This document shows positions 25,504-34,709 of a stretch of 48,340 nucleotides of DNA, piece by piece. This DNA is from DATKKG01 sp035543015 (GTDB taxonomy: Archaea; Thermoproteota; Nitrososphaeria; Conexivisphaerales; DTJL01): positions 1 to 48,340 of the forward strand of contig DATKKG010000085.1 in assembly GCA_035543015.1 (NCBI GenBank), in the 5' to 3' direction. Within the stretch, counting starts at the first letter, position 1, and every line of letters starts with the position of its first letter. The notes under the pieces are model-generated. The model was given only the letters and a program-made list of their open reading frames with translations, did no database searches and had not been told where the DNA came from. A program made the translations under genes and the position numbers.

Positions 25504-25582
25504 GGAGAGGCTTCGCCTCGAGAGTGGACGGTTGGGCCTGGAGCACCGCGAGCCCATGAACCGGAGTTGCGCGAGCCGGAGT

Positions 25583-26221
25583 TCAGTCGACATTCACTCC
25601 GAGCTTGCCAAGGGAGGTCCGTAGGGGGATGATCTCGACGTTCATGGCCTTCAGCGCCCGGACGATGCCGAGCACCAGCGGCAGGGGCTCCGAATGCAGC
25701 ATCAGGACTATCGGGCTCGAAGGATGCGATGCGGCTCTGAGAGGTATCTTCGCCAAATGCCTGCTCACCCCAATGCTGCCTACGGCGAATGGGTCGAGCA
25801 CGGCGTTCCACCTGTTGCTGTAGCTTCCCGCCCTCGCGTAGACGAAAGCCCTCCTCACCTCCCTCACCACGACCTCGTTGAACTCGCCGAAGGGATACGC
25901 GAGTCCGTACTTGCGGGAACGCGACCCGAGAAGCCCGTCAAGCCCCTCCTTCGACTTCTGGAGCTCATACCTCACATCGGTGGGCTCCAGAAGGGTCAGG
26001 TTCCTATGGGTGTGCGTATGAGAGCCGATTTCGTGCCCCATATCCACCATCTCCCCCAACAGGTCGGGCCTTGTCGAAAGAGGACCTCCGTTCTCAGCGA
26101 AGAAGGGGGTCCTCCCCGTCGGCACGTAGAACGTGGCCGAGACCCCGCATCTGTGAAGTGCCTTGGCGACGTCGTAGTGACGAAGGAAACCATCGTCGAA
26201 GGTAAGGGAGACTAGGGCCAA
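25583..26221 (-). CDS. Polysaccharide deacetylase (NodB domain)
   Basis: 212 aa from TTG 26221. The NodB fold is marked by catalytic and metal aspartates D9/D10 (LTFDDGF), zinc ligands H68 and H72 (GSHTHTHRNL), and the terminal LMLHSEP. It removes N- or O-acetyl groups from a carbohydrate. There is no signal peptide, so it should act in the cytosol on a lipid-linked or nucleotide precursor, as known for some lipid A and GPI-type deacetylases. It overlaps no neighbour but lies in the same minus-strand unit as the flanking GT4 genes. Confidence 0.9.
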   Translation of the reverse strand: MALVSLTFDDGFLRHYDVAKALHRCGVSATFYVPTGRTPFFAENGGPLSTRPDLLGEMVDMGHEIGSHTHTHRNLTLLEPTDVRYELQKSKEGLDGLLGSRSRKYGLAYPFGEFNEVVVREVRRAFVYARAGSYSNRWNAVLDPFAVGSIGVSRHLAKIPLRAASHPSSPIVLMLHSEPLPLVLGIVRALKAMNVEIIPLRTSLGKLGVNVD

Positions 26222-26291
26222 ACCTACGAGCTAACCTGCGACATGTCGACCATCGAAGACGCTTCCTGGACTGGGCTGGGAGCCTGGCTGG

Positions 26292-27494
26292 TCAGTTTCC
26301 GAACAGCCTGACGAATCTACCTGTCGTCTCCTCCGCGCTGAGTGTGCGGTGTATGCATCCCGTCAGGTTCTCCCCAATGCCTCGCAGTTCGTCGTCAGAC
26401 ATCGACAGGATGGCCTCGATGTTGCCTGAAAGGGAATAGGAATCGAAGGGCTCGAAGAGGAAGCGTTCTGCCGAGCTTCCTTTCACCAGTTCGCCGTTGC
26501 CCCCGACGTTCGAGGCGATGGGTATGGTCCCGGCGGCCATGCACTCCGCCACGGCATAGCTCAGGGGCTCCTCCCACACGGAAGGGAATATCAGACCTCT
26601 GACCTTGGAATAGGTCCCCAGGAGTTCGCCATATGGCACCCTTCCCAATACCTCGAAGGCAGCCCCAGACGTGCGCATGGCCTGGCTCAGCATCCTGTCG
26701 TTGGCGTAGCCCGTGTCCCGTGTCAGCAGGAAACGCACGCCCGTTCCGCGATCCAGGAGCTGGTTGGCGACCTTGATGAAGACATGGTACCCTTTGTGGT
26801 AGCTGGTTCCACCAACGTAGAGGAAGAGGGGTCCGCGCCGGGCTCCGTTCAAAGGTCCGGGGCGGACGGGCAGCGGGTTGTATATGCGCGTGAGGAGGTG
26901 GCTCAGTTCCGGGGCCGTCTCTGAGATTATCTGTGCCTGCCTGTTTGACACGCAGATGATATGGTCGGCTTCAGCAAGCCAGAACCTCGCCATGCGGGTG
27001 TGAACGTCACCGAACACCGCCAGAGACTGCGCTTTGCGGCCCCGCCTCCCCTCGAGCCATATGCTGAACGCCTTCACTCTGTGAGGGTAGTCCGCTGTTC
27101 TCTCATATGGAGATGGGACTGCGGCCGAGTAGCTGACCGGCGTATAGTCGTGCAGGTGAACCAATACCTTCTTCCCAAGCTTCCTCGCGACCGGCGCAAG
27201 CGGGTAGCAGAGCCTGGGGATGTACACGACTTCACTGTCCCGAATGAAGCCCTTCAGACGGTCCTCACGGGAGAGGATCTTAGCCCAGAGCTCGGTCTTC
27301 GAGCCGGCCCTGAGGGCGCCGTCCGAAACGACCTTGGTCCCGTCGCAGAAGGCGGGCATCTGCCGTCCTGAAACGACCGTGACGCCGTAGCCTTGGCTGA
27401 CCAGATGCTTGACGAAGAGGTAGGTGGCCAGCTCCGCGCCACCCCCGTCAGGCCACAGGGTCTCCGAGAAGACGACCACGTTTGAACCCGCCAT
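26292..27494 (-). CDS. GT4 glycosyltransferase
   Basis: 400 aa from ATG 27494 (MAGSNVVVFSETLWPDGGG); the same frame is open far upstream over the neighbouring GT2 gene, but that part is not coding. Acceptor domain: GGGAELATYLFVKHL near 18. Donor domain: FLYVGGTSYHKGYHVFIKVA near 220, and SVWEEPLSYAVAECMAAG near 315 with its EX7E pair. Likely a retaining transferase that extends the surface glycan. Confidence 0.88.
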   Translation of the reverse strand: MAGSNVVVFSETLWPDGGGAELATYLFVKHLVSQGYGVTVVSGRQMPAFCDGTKVVSDGALRAGSKTELWAKILSREDRLKGFIRDSEVVYIPRLCYPLAPVARKLGKKVLVHLHDYTPVSYSAAVPSPYERTADYPHRVKAFSIWLEGRRGRKAQSLAVFGDVHTRMARFWLAEADHIICVSNRQAQIISETAPELSHLLTRIYNPLPVRPGPLNGARRGPLFLYVGGTSYHKGYHVFIKVANQLLDRGTGVRFLLTRDTGYANDRMLSQAMRTSGAAFEVLGRVPYGELLGTYSKVRGLIFPSVWEEPLSYAVAECMAAGTIPIASNVGGNGELVKGSSAERFLFEPFDSYSLSGNIEAILSMSDDELRGIGENLTGCIHRTLSAEETTGRFVRLFGN

Positions 27495-27517
27495 GAAGCG
27501 ATCTATGCCTCCCTGGC

Positions 27518-28636
27518 CTAGGGCCTCTTCCCCAGATGCCCCGCGTTGACGGCGATTCCGAGAAGGAAGAGGTAGGTCCTTGCCGACCTTATCGAAGTCA
27601 GGATGATCGGGTACGACAGGCGCCGCTCGAGGCCGTATGCAGAGTACTGCCCTCGGACGAGCGCGTAGAGCGACGTCCCCGCCAGGACAACGGCCGTGGC
27701 CGCAAGGCCAAACCGGAAGTCGAAGGCCAGCAGGAACAGGAGGAGAATGGGAATGAGCGCATAGCCTGCGTATTCGATGGCCTGCCCCGGAGGGCTGACC
27801 TTCATGACCTGCAGCATGCTCCACCAACCTCTGTGCAGGTATGACGAAACGTAGCCCGAGATCCTGCCTGTGGGGCCTTTCTTCCCCCCGAGCTTGGCCT
27901 GTGTGCTCGACGGGCTGTCTCCGGCGTGGACGCGGCCGCCCTGCTGCTTCAGGTGCCGGGAGACGGCCTGGCCGTCCACAATGACCCGATAGCCATGCCG
28001 CCGGAGCCTGGTCCCGAACTCCCAGTCCTCGTGTATGGAGAACGGCGGCCCCATGTCTTCCCTGTATAAACCACATCCTTCCGCCAGGCTCTTCCTGAAC
28101 AGCGTGCAGGGCATCACCGTGTACGCGCTGCAGATCCTGCCCAAGTACCGCCCGAAGTGCAGGCGGCCGGCGAGGGTCGGGGCTTCGTCCACTGCCGGAG
28201 AGGCAACGGCCGCGGTCGACTGGTCTCCCTGGATCACCTCCATCAGGCGCCTCAGAGTCCCATGGTCCAGAACGACGTCGTCGTCGATGACGAGGACGTA
28301 TTCGCAATCGCTCGTCCTTATCCCCGCGTTCCGACCGACGTCCGCCGAGTTGGCATCTATGACAAGGAGCTCCGAAGGGACGCCGCTGTGGGCGGCCCTG
28401 AAGGATTCCAAGCACTCCTTCGCGTTGTCGTCTCCTGACGTTGCGGCCACGACCAGGCGAACCTTCCCCCTGGGGTAGTCCAACTCGGAGACGGCGTCGA
28501 GCACCTCTTCCAGCTTGGGGCCGACCTGGTAGGTGCGGACGACGACGCAGACTTCCGGAAGGTCCTCGGATCCCAGGCCGGGGGACGCGGACTCCGGCGT
28601 CCTAGGCTCACCTTCCCCCACGATAGGTCTCGTCAA
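27518..28636 (-). CDS. GT2 glycosyltransferase with C-terminal membrane helices
   Basis: 372 aa. GT-A fold: VCVVVRTYQVG near 30, nucleotide-binding DANSADVGRNAG near 95, and the DXD motif VIDDDVVLD near 118. The catalytic-base region is FSIHEDWEFGTRLRRHGY near 200. Two or three membrane helices follow at about 290-360, so it is membrane-tethered, like enzymes that act on polyprenyl-linked acceptors. It lies 37 bases from the large membrane protein and 23 bases from the GT4 at 26292. Confidence 0.9.
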   Translation of the reverse strand: MTRPIVGEGEPRTPESASPGLGSEDLPEVCVVVRTYQVGPKLEEVLDAVSELDYPRGKVRLVVAATSGDDNAKECLESFRAAHSGVPSELLVIDANSADVGRNAGIRTSDCEYVLVIDDDVVLDHGTLRRLMEVIQGDQSTAAVASPAVDEAPTLAGRLHFGRYLGRICSAYTVMPCTLFRKSLAEGCGLYREDMGPPFSIHEDWEFGTRLRRHGYRVIVDGQAVSRHLKQQGGRVHAGDSPSSTQAKLGGKKGPTGRISGYVSSYLHRGWWSMLQVMKVSPPGQAIEYAGYALIPILLLFLLAFDFRFGLAATAVVLAGTSLYALVRGQYSAYGLERRLSYPIILTSIRSARTYLFLLGIAVNAGHLGKRP

Positions 28637-28672
28637 TCAAGACACACTGCGAAAGATTCGGTCCCGCTGAGT

Positions 28673-30469
28673 CTACGGTATGTACAGGCCGAAGTGATCG
28701 TTGGATGAGTAGATCACGTCAAGGCCCTGCACTTCCTGGTAGACCACGGCGTTGGCGAGCTTCGCGGTCTGCAGGACGAAGGTCGAGTTGGCGTAGTCCC
28801 CGAACGTCGTGTTGCCGGCGAACACTGATGAGAGAATGGACCTGACGCTCTTGTAGCTCGGGACCGCGGCCGCCGCGGCCAGGTCATAGTCCAGGTAGAC
28901 GGTCTGAGACCCCTGGCCGGTCAGGACCGCCAGTTCGCCGGCAGCGACGAAGTTGTTCCTGTTGCTTATCGTCGCCTCCACGCCGAAGTTCTGGTGCTCC
29001 AGAGGCGCCCAATCGGGGCTGTAAGTGCCCACAAGAACGACGGAGGAAACGACTAGGGCTGCCACGGCTACTATCGCCAGCTTCCTGCTGTCCAGCAGGC
29101 GATGAAACACCATCGCCGCCGGGAACAGCAGAAGGAGGTACGCCGACGGGATGGCGTACTGGCCGGACTCGCTGCCGAGAGCATAGGCTGCGAAGGAGGT
29201 GCCGAGAAGAACGAAGGCCCCGATCGCGGAGGACACGGCGATGAGCTCGAAGGCTGTGCTGAGCACCCCCCCGCCTTCCAGGCTCTTCCCCTTCCTGAGC
29301 CGAGCGGCCTGGAGCCCCAGCCACACGAGGACCAGGGCGCCGCCTATGGCTATCGGAGCGGCCCAAGCGTAGGCGAACTCCCAGAATGCCTGGGCGGAGT
29401 ATCCAGGGGCTATGGCAGTAGGGATGGTCGCTCCGAGCACAGCCCGGGAGTTCCCGCCGATGAGCATCCTGATGAAACCCTGGGTGGAGTCGAAGATGTG
29501 TGTCGCCTTGGTCACTATCAGGGTGTAGATGTAGGTCGTGAACCAGTAGCCCGCGGTGATGATGATCAGCAGCCTGATGGCGGGCCCGACCGACATCACC
29601 GTTTCGCGTCGCACCCTCTTCGTGACGGAGAGGACCACCCGAAGGACCGCGAAGGCGGCGATGAGGGCTATCGGGCCCACCGGGTGGGCCAGGACCATGA
29701 CCAGGATGACCATTCCCAGCAACCCTACCGTCTGTCTTGGGGCCAGCTTCGTGGCCAGAAGCGAGATGAGGACCATCGTGAGCATGGCGTACTGGATGGA
29801 GAGGGTCCTTCCCACCAGGTATGAGAGCTGGGGGGTCGAAATCACGAGCATGGCAGCGGGCGCGGCCTTCTCCAGACCATACCTCCTCGTCAGCACGAGG
29901 AGGCTGAGCATGGCGAACGTCAGGGTCACCACGGATTCCACGAGCGGCAGTCCCAGGTCGATCCCTGTCACCATCGAGAACGCCACGTCGGTCAGGGTCC
30001 CTATGGGCACGAAGTAATAGAACCCTCCCTCAGCGGAGGCCTGCTCGTAGGAGGCGATGGATCCCGTGCTGTAAAGGGCCTCGTTCTTGATGCTCGCGAA
30101 CGGATAGAGGCCGTTCAGAAGGAAGACGGTCACCGTCATGGAGATGGCTGAGACGACGAGGACGTAGGCTACAAGGTTCCGGTTCGATCTGCCCAGCCCG
30201 ACGTAGAGCATCAGGAGCCCCGCGACAGCCCCCTGAAGGAAGAAGAAGGCATCCGGGCGGGCGAACGGCTCCGTCGACATCATGGCGACGAAGGGCGAAA
30301 CGGTGGCCACCACGACGAGCAGGTAGCCGACGTAGCGGCCCAAGTTCCTCTCAACTGTCGCACGATCGGGGCGGCGAAGGGCGAGGAGCATGAGAGCTGT
30401 GAACAGCGCAGCGAGGACCACTGTGTAGATGATCAGGTTGGCCGTGAAGGTCTTGCCAAGGACCGGCAC
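28673..30469 (-). CDS. Polytopic membrane protein, possible GT-C glycosyltransferase
   Basis: 598 aa from GTG 30469. The frame is open further upstream over the neighbouring GT2 gene, and CTG 30499 overlapping that gene's stop is also possible. About 12 membrane helices occupy residues 10-450, followed by a C-terminal extracytoplasmic domain of about 110 residues (NFGVEATISNRNNFVAAG to the end). This topology is that of PMT/ArnT-type GT-C enzymes that use polyprenyl-phosphate sugars. I could not find a convincing catalytic acidic motif in the first loop, so the assignment rests on topology and context. A polymerase (Wzy-like) role is the main alternative. Confidence 0.65.
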   Translation of the reverse strand: MPVLGKTFTANLIIYTVVLAALFTALMLLALRRPDRATVERNLGRYVGYLLVVVATVSPFVAMMSTEPFARPDAFFFLQGAVAGLLMLYVGLGRSNRNLVAYVLVVSAISMTVTVFLLNGLYPFASIKNEALYSTGSIASYEQASAEGGFYYFVPIGTLTDVAFSMVTGIDLGLPLVESVVTLTFAMLSLLVLTRRYGLEKAAPAAMLVISTPQLSYLVGRTLSIQYAMLTMVLISLLATKLAPRQTVGLLGMVILVMVLAHPVGPIALIAAFAVLRVVLSVTKRVRRETVMSVGPAIRLLIIITAGYWFTTYIYTLIVTKATHIFDSTQGFIRMLIGGNSRAVLGATIPTAIAPGYSAQAFWEFAYAWAAPIAIGGALVLVWLGLQAARLRKGKSLEGGGVLSTAFELIAVSSAIGAFVLLGTSFAAYALGSESGQYAIPSAYLLLLFPAAMVFHRLLDSRKLAIVAVAALVVSSVVLVGTYSPDWAPLEHQNFGVEATISNRNNFVAAGELAVLTGQGSQTVYLDYDLAAAAAVPSYKSVRSILSSVFAGNTTFGDYANSTFVLQTAKLANAVVYQEVQGLDVIYSSNDHFGLYIP

Positions 30470-30495
30470 CAGGTTCGACGCTACGGAGGGGGTAA

Positions 30496-31389
30496 TCAGC
30501 TTCGGCCGCCCTCCAACGTGCTTCGCAGGACCTGGACAGCCGCCCTGTTGTAGACGTCGCCCAGAGCCTTCAGCCAGACGTTCGCCTTGTTGAGCTCGCT
30601 GTTCCGGGTCGAGAGCCTGCTGACACCGTACTTGATGAGGTACGAGGGGTCCCGGAGCTGCGTGGCCTTGAACAACGCCCACCAGACGGGCAGCCCGTGC
30701 GCCGCGTCGGCTTCGCCCTTCGGCCTTCCCCTCGAGGTGCTGACGCTGCGGGAGGCCCGGGAGATGGCGTCTCCGTCCGCGCGAACGTGGTATCCGCGGA
30801 TGGCAGCGAGGACGGCATGATCGGTGTCCCAGGCCGGCAGGTCCCTGAGGTCGACCATCGATGTGAGCTCCTCCCAACACCTGTAGGAGTAGACCCGGTT
30901 CGCGCCCCAGACCATTACGCCGCCCCGTCCAAGCGGGAAGCCGCCCTGGAGCAGGCCGAGCGGCTCAAGGGCTCCTCCGGCAACGCCCAGGAGGGGGTCT
31001 GCGCTGAACCCTTTCAGGATCTCCTCGAAATAGGTCGGCTCCATTATGACGTCCGCTTCGATGGTGGCCACGAAGTCGGGCCGTGGGCGCGTCGCAGCGA
31101 GGCCCTCGGCCAGAGCGCGATACGCTCTGTTGATGTTGAGCTTCCCCAGCGAGGCGATCCTGGGGAGCGCTATCACCCTGCAGCTCAGGCCCTCCCTCCG
31201 GCAGGCTTCCGCGGCCGTCGTGGCGGTGCCGTCTGTCGACCCGTTGTCGCAGATCAGCACCCCCTCCGCCCTGACGGTCTGCGATCCCACGCCGTGAATC
31301 ATGCCGACGATGTTGCGGCTCTCGTTGTATGCGGGGGTGAGCACGACGACCCTAGGAGATGCCAAGGCGCTCCAGAAGCGTGTGACCAA
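30496..31389 (-). CDS. GT2 glycosyltransferase
   Basis: 297 aa. GT-A fold with VVVLTPAYNESRNI near 14, ICDNGSTDGTATT near 50, and an acidic ATIEADVIMEP segment near 115 in the DXD position. The catalytic aspartates DLPAWDTDHAV lie near 190. It overlaps the end of the nucleotidyltransferase by 14-38 bases, depending on whether TTG 31365 or the first start (31389) is used. The product is a soluble transferase for the locus glycan. Confidence 0.87.
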   Translation of the reverse strand: MVTRFWSALASPRVVVLTPAYNESRNIVGMIHGVGSQTVRAEGVLICDNGSTDGTATTAAEACRREGLSCRVIALPRIASLGKLNINRAYRALAEGLAATRPRPDFVATIEADVIMEPTYFEEILKGFSADPLLGVAGGALEPLGLLQGGFPLGRGGVMVWGANRVYSYRCWEELTSMVDLRDLPAWDTDHAVLAAIRGYHVRADGDAISRASRSVSTSRGRPKGEADAAHGLPVWWALFKATQLRDPSYLIKYGVSRLSTRNSELNKANVWLKALGDVYNRAAVQVLRSTLEGGRS

Positions 31390-32443
31390 TGTAGGCGGCG
31401 TTCCTCCGGAATGTGATGTTCCTCATCAGCGTCGGAAGCGAGATGCTGAGGGCGCCCTCAGCCTGCAGCCTGTCGATGAGGGAGAGCACGCTAACGTTCG
31501 ACGGAATCCTGCTCGGGAGGCTCCTGCGGCGCAACGTCTCGTCCAGCATTCCCTTCGCCAGCCCATGCAACGCGCTGTCGTTAAACGCGACGACACGGTC
31601 GAACCCATTTCCTCCCATGGCTCCGTCGGCGGCGTAGCCGAATACCGATCCCGCCAGCTGGAGGTTCTCGTGCCCAATGAGCTCTGAGACGCCGTCCAAT
31701 CCGACGTCGGGGAGGACTTCGGCGATCTCCCCGCCCGTGACTATCCCCTCCTTGATGACCGCGTGAGCCATCCGGACCACGGCCTCGGTCCTGGGGCCCA
31801 GCCTGCTGAATTCCAGGCAGCCCTCTCCCGGAACGTCCACGCGCGCCTCCCTGACGTCCGAAAGGAGGACGTCGGATGAGAAGTACGAGACGCCCAGCAC
31901 AGCCAACTGCGTGTGGAGATCCACTATTATCGGGTTGCCCTTCGACATGAAGCCAGTCGCGTACTGCTTCGATAGGTCGTCGATTGAGTAGTAGCCCGCG
32001 GCGAGGAGAGAGTCCACGCAGGTCTGGTAGTCGGCCTTGCCTATCATTACGTCGATGTCCACGCCCACCCAACCGGTCCTGTTGAAAGTCTTGAAGACGA
32101 CGTAGCTGATTCCCTTGCCCGCCAGGACATCCACCAGCCTCTTCAACTGCCTGTCACGGTCCGCTTCCGCCTGCCGCAGCTGCCTAACGGCGGGCTCGAG
32201 GGAGTTCCTCAGCGATCTCGCGTTGGGGGAGCCTCCCTCCCCCAGGAGGCGATAGGCCGGAAGAGTCAGGCGGTTCTCGTTCACGACGCGGGCCAGCTCC
32301 CCCAGCCGGGCCGCCGGAACGGACGAGAGGGCGGAGTTCCATGACTCGCCGAGGTCGGCTGGGCCGCCCTCCGACATGGCGGCTTGCGTCGTGTCCTCAA
32401 TCAGCTTGGACATCGAATCCGGCTTTCGAGCTCCGGCTGACAA
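31352..32443 (-). CDS. Nucleotidyltransferase family protein (NTP_transf_5-like)
   Basis: 363 aa. The pol-beta-type nucleotidyltransferase core is visible near 145-170: GISYVVFKTFNRTGW, then VGVDIDVMIGK with the DXD metal pair. A later VDLHTQL supplies the third acidic residue near 185. Such proteins (uncharacterised nucleotidyltransferase family) are common in bacterial polysaccharide clusters and may add a nucleotide or phosphate group to a glycan or protein. Which substrate is used here is unknown. It starts one base after the end of the adjacent GT4 gene, so the two are co-translated. Confidence 0.75.
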   Translation of the reverse strand: MSAGARKPDSMSKLIEDTTQAAMSEGGPADLGESWNSALSSVPAARLGELARVVNENRLTLPAYRLLGEGGSPNARSLRNSLEPAVRQLRQAEADRDRQLKRLVDVLAGKGISYVVFKTFNRTGWVGVDIDVMIGKADYQTCVDSLLAAGYYSIDDLSKQYATGFMSKGNPIIVDLHTQLAVLGVSYFSSDVLLSDVREARVDVPGEGCLEFSRLGPRTEAVVRMAHAVIKEGIVTGGEIAEVLPDVGLDGVSELIGHENLQLAGSVFGYAADGAMGGNGFDRVVAFNDSALHGLAKGMLDETLRRRSLPSRIPSNVSVLSLIDRLQAEGALSISLPTLMRNITFRRNAAYIGHTLLERLGIS

Positions 32444-33535
32444 CTAGGAGACCTTCTTGACCATCGCCGGCATGTAGGCCTCGGCCACTAGCCTTCGCGC
32501 GACATCCCGCCATCTGGGGATCGTGGCTTCGGTCCCGGGGCCGAGGCCGGAGAGGTCCTGGATGGCCTTGACGGTCTCCGCCGTGGACTCTCCGTCGACC
32601 AGACGGACCCTCTCCGATTCGCCGAAGGTCTCGCCCCAGGGGAGGGCCGCCACGACGGGCACGCCGATCGCCAGTGCTTCAGCCACCACTATGCTGTATG
32701 CTTCGTATTCGGACAGGTTCACGAAGCAACTGCCCGTGGACATCTCCTCGAGATACTCCTCCCTGCTTAGGAAGGGATGCCGCTCGATCTCCACGCCCAG
32801 GGAATGGGCGAGGGCCCCGAGGCGGGCGAGGTCCGGACCGTCCCCTATGATCCTAACGCTGACCTTGGTGCCGAGGCTCTGGAGGGAGAAGGCGGCCAGT
32901 ATGAGCCTGTCCACCCTCTTGTACTTCTCGAGCCTTCCCGCGTAGGTCAGGACCGTATGGTCGGGGGGAGCCCATCTATGGTAGAAGACGTCGTCCGACA
33001 CTCCGTTGGGTATGACCAAAGGTGAGACCGAGAAGTCTGGCGCGACCAGCCGTGATTCGAAGTTGGAGACGCAGTGGACGAAGTCGGCGGCGCGGACCGC
33101 GCGCCTCGCGAGCGGCCAGTAGGGCCGCCACAGCAGCCGAGTCATCCTCTGGCTCCCTGCCGAGTGATGATGGGGGGTGATGACGTACGCCGTCGAGCTC
33201 AGCCTGTCCCTCACCGCCAGCCAGGCTGCCGGCGCGAGCAGTGCCCCGATGTTGTGCGCATGGACGACATCGCACCTGGTGGAACGGATGTGGCTGTACG
33301 CCCTGCGCGAGGGCAGGAAGTAGGCCCCCGTCGGCGCATAGCCCCTGAACCTGTTGATCGTTACGCCTCCGACCTCCTCGTGGGCAGGCAGGTTGCCGTC
33401 GATGTCGAGGGTGACCACCTCGACCTCGTGACCTTCCCTTGCCAGGTTCCTTGAGACCATCTCGGTCATCTGGGAGAGGCCGCCGATGTACGGTGGGAAG
33501 GAGTGCGTCACCTGGAGTATCCTGAGGGTCTCCGT
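32444..33535 (-). CDS. GT4 glycosyltransferase, homology-predicted start on ACG
   Basis: 363 aa if started at ACG 33535. The family N terminus (xRILQVTHSFPPYIGG) begins before the first GTG (33511), and starting there would cut into the first beta strand. Between the upstream stop TGA (33538-33536) and that GTG there is no ATG, GTG or TTG, only ACG directly after the stop. Donor domain: LTYAGRLEKYKRVDRLIL near 205. EX7E: YEAYSIVVAEALAIGVP near 290. It is tightly coupled to the GT4 at 33536. If ACG is not used, the functional protein must start at GTG 33511. Confidence 0.85.
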   Translation of the reverse strand, partial: TETLRILQVTHSFPPYIGGLSQMTEMVSRNLAREGHEVEVVTLDIDGNLPAHEEVGGVTINRFRGYAPTGAYFLPSRRAYSHIRSTRCDVVHAHNIGALLAPAAWLAVRDRLSSTAYVITPHHHSAGSQRMTRLLWRPYWPLARRAVRAADFVHCVSNFESRLVAPDFSVSPLVIPNGVSDDVFYHRWAPPDHTVLTYAGRLEKYKRVDRLILAAFSLQSLGTKVSVRIIGDGPDLARLGALAHSLGVEIERHPFLSREEYLEEMSTGSCFVNLSEYEAYSIVVAEALAIGVPVVAALPWGETFGESERVRLVDGESTAETVKAIQDLSGLGPGTEATIPRWRDVARRLVAEAYMPAMVKKVS

Positions 33536-34708
33536 TCAGGTCATCTCCTCGTACAGGGAAAGGGTCTGCTCTGCGACATGGCCCCAGTCGAACCGCTCCG
33601 CGAACTCCCTCCCCAGGGAGGAGGATCTCTCGAGGAAGGCCTCGTCTGAGAGCGCTCGCTCGATCTTGGAGGCGAGTTCCTTGCTGTCCCCGACCGGGAA
33701 AAGCAGGCCCTCCCTGCCGTCCTCGATCAGAGACGCGAAGCCTCCGATCCTCGTGCTGATCACTGTGGCCCCGTTGGACATCGCCTCCAGCATCGTGATC
33801 GGGCCCGCCTCGTATTCGGAGGTCATGGTGAATACGTCGGCAGCCCTATAGAAGAGGTCCAACTCGTCCCTTGTCACCCAGCCGGGAAAGGATACCTGGC
33901 CCCCAAGGCCGTAGGATCTGGCGAGGCCGATCAGCCCCGTCCTCAGGGGTCCGTCGCCAGCGATGACCATCTGGAAGGAGACGCCGCGCTCCCGGAGCCT
34001 CTTCGCTGCTTCCACCAGCGTTTCTAGACGCTTCCTCGCCACGTGCTGCGACGCCGAGAACACCAGGGGGAGCTCGGGGAGGCCCAGCCTGCGCTTCGCG
34101 TCCGCCTTGGTCATCGAGCCGGGTGGCGGCAGCTCGACGCCGTTGCGTATGATCCTTATCCTCCCGGCGTCGAAGCCGTACTTTGCGACCAGCTCCTCCT
34201 TCACCTGCGCGGAGGGGACGATTATCGCCCTGCTGGTCCTGGAGCTCTCCCTTTCGAACAGGAAGCCGAAGTAGATGTAGAAGACAGCCCGCCTGAAGTC
34301 GGTGAGCCCTGCCGGAGCGTTGAAGATCGACCTGAGCTCGCCGTAGCTGGTGTCGTGTATCGTCGTGACCTTCCTCCTGTGGAAGACGAAAGAGCCGACG
34401 TACGGCTCCTCGACGTGGACGACGTCGTATCCTCCCCTTTCGACCATCCTGTTGACCTTTGAAGTGTAGCGGACTATGTCGAAGGGCACCTGGAGGTCGA
34501 GGAGCGCAGACCTCTCTCCGCGGCTGACAATCGAGCTGCTCGGGGAGATGAAGGTGACTCCGTCTCGTGACTGCTCCGAGTCTCCGAAGGAGACCACGTC
34601 GCAACTCACCCCCAGAGCTTTCAGATGCTCCACAAGACTGTACGTGTGACGTGCCACGCCTCCGACCTCGAAGGGCGGATACTCTCGAGCGACGAAAAGG
34701 ACCTTCGT
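33536..34708 (-). CDS. GT4 glycosyltransferase, homology-predicted start on ACG
   Basis: 390 aa if started at ACG 34708, which gives the expected MKVLFVAREYPPFEVGG-type N terminus. The first conventional start (GTG 34657) falls after the whole first strand and loop, at VARHTY, and would produce a damaged Rossmann half. ACG follows the upstream TGA (34712-34710) by one base. Donor domain: LVFSASQHVARKRLETLVEA near 215. EX7E: YEAGPITMLEAMSNGATVIS near 300. It overlaps no other coding region. Confidence 0.85.
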   Translation of the reverse strand, partial: TKVLFVAREYPPFEVGGVARHTYSLVEHLKALGVSCDVVSFGDSEQSRDGVTFISPSSSIVSRGERSALLDLQVPFDIVRYTSKVNRMVERGGYDVVHVEEPYVGSFVFHRRKVTTIHDTSYGELRSIFNAPAGLTDFRRAVFYIYFGFLFERESSRTSRAIIVPSAQVKEELVAKYGFDAGRIRIIRNGVELPPPGSMTKADAKRRLGLPELPLVFSASQHVARKRLETLVEAAKRLRERGVSFQMVIAGDGPLRTGLIGLARSYGLGGQVSFPGWVTRDELDLFYRAADVFTMTSEYEAGPITMLEAMSNGATVISTRIGGFASLIEDGREGLLFPVGDSKELASKIERALSDEAFLERSSSLGREFAERFDWGHVAEQTLSLYEEMT

Positions 34709-34709
34709 T

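Noticed and set aside
27495..28415. Upstream extension of the GT4 frame at 26292
   Set aside because: The added residues are low-quality Arg/Gly text overlapping the GT2 gene; ATG 27494 gives the proper family N terminus.
28673..30469. Calling the membrane protein a definite PMT/ArnT enzyme
   Set aside because: Topology fits, but no clear acidic motif in the first extracytoplasmic loop; kept as possible only.
30470..30880. Upstream extension of the large membrane protein frame
   Set aside because: It overlaps the GT2 gene at 30496 and reads as shadow sequence; GTG 30469 (or CTG 30499) fits the membrane topology.
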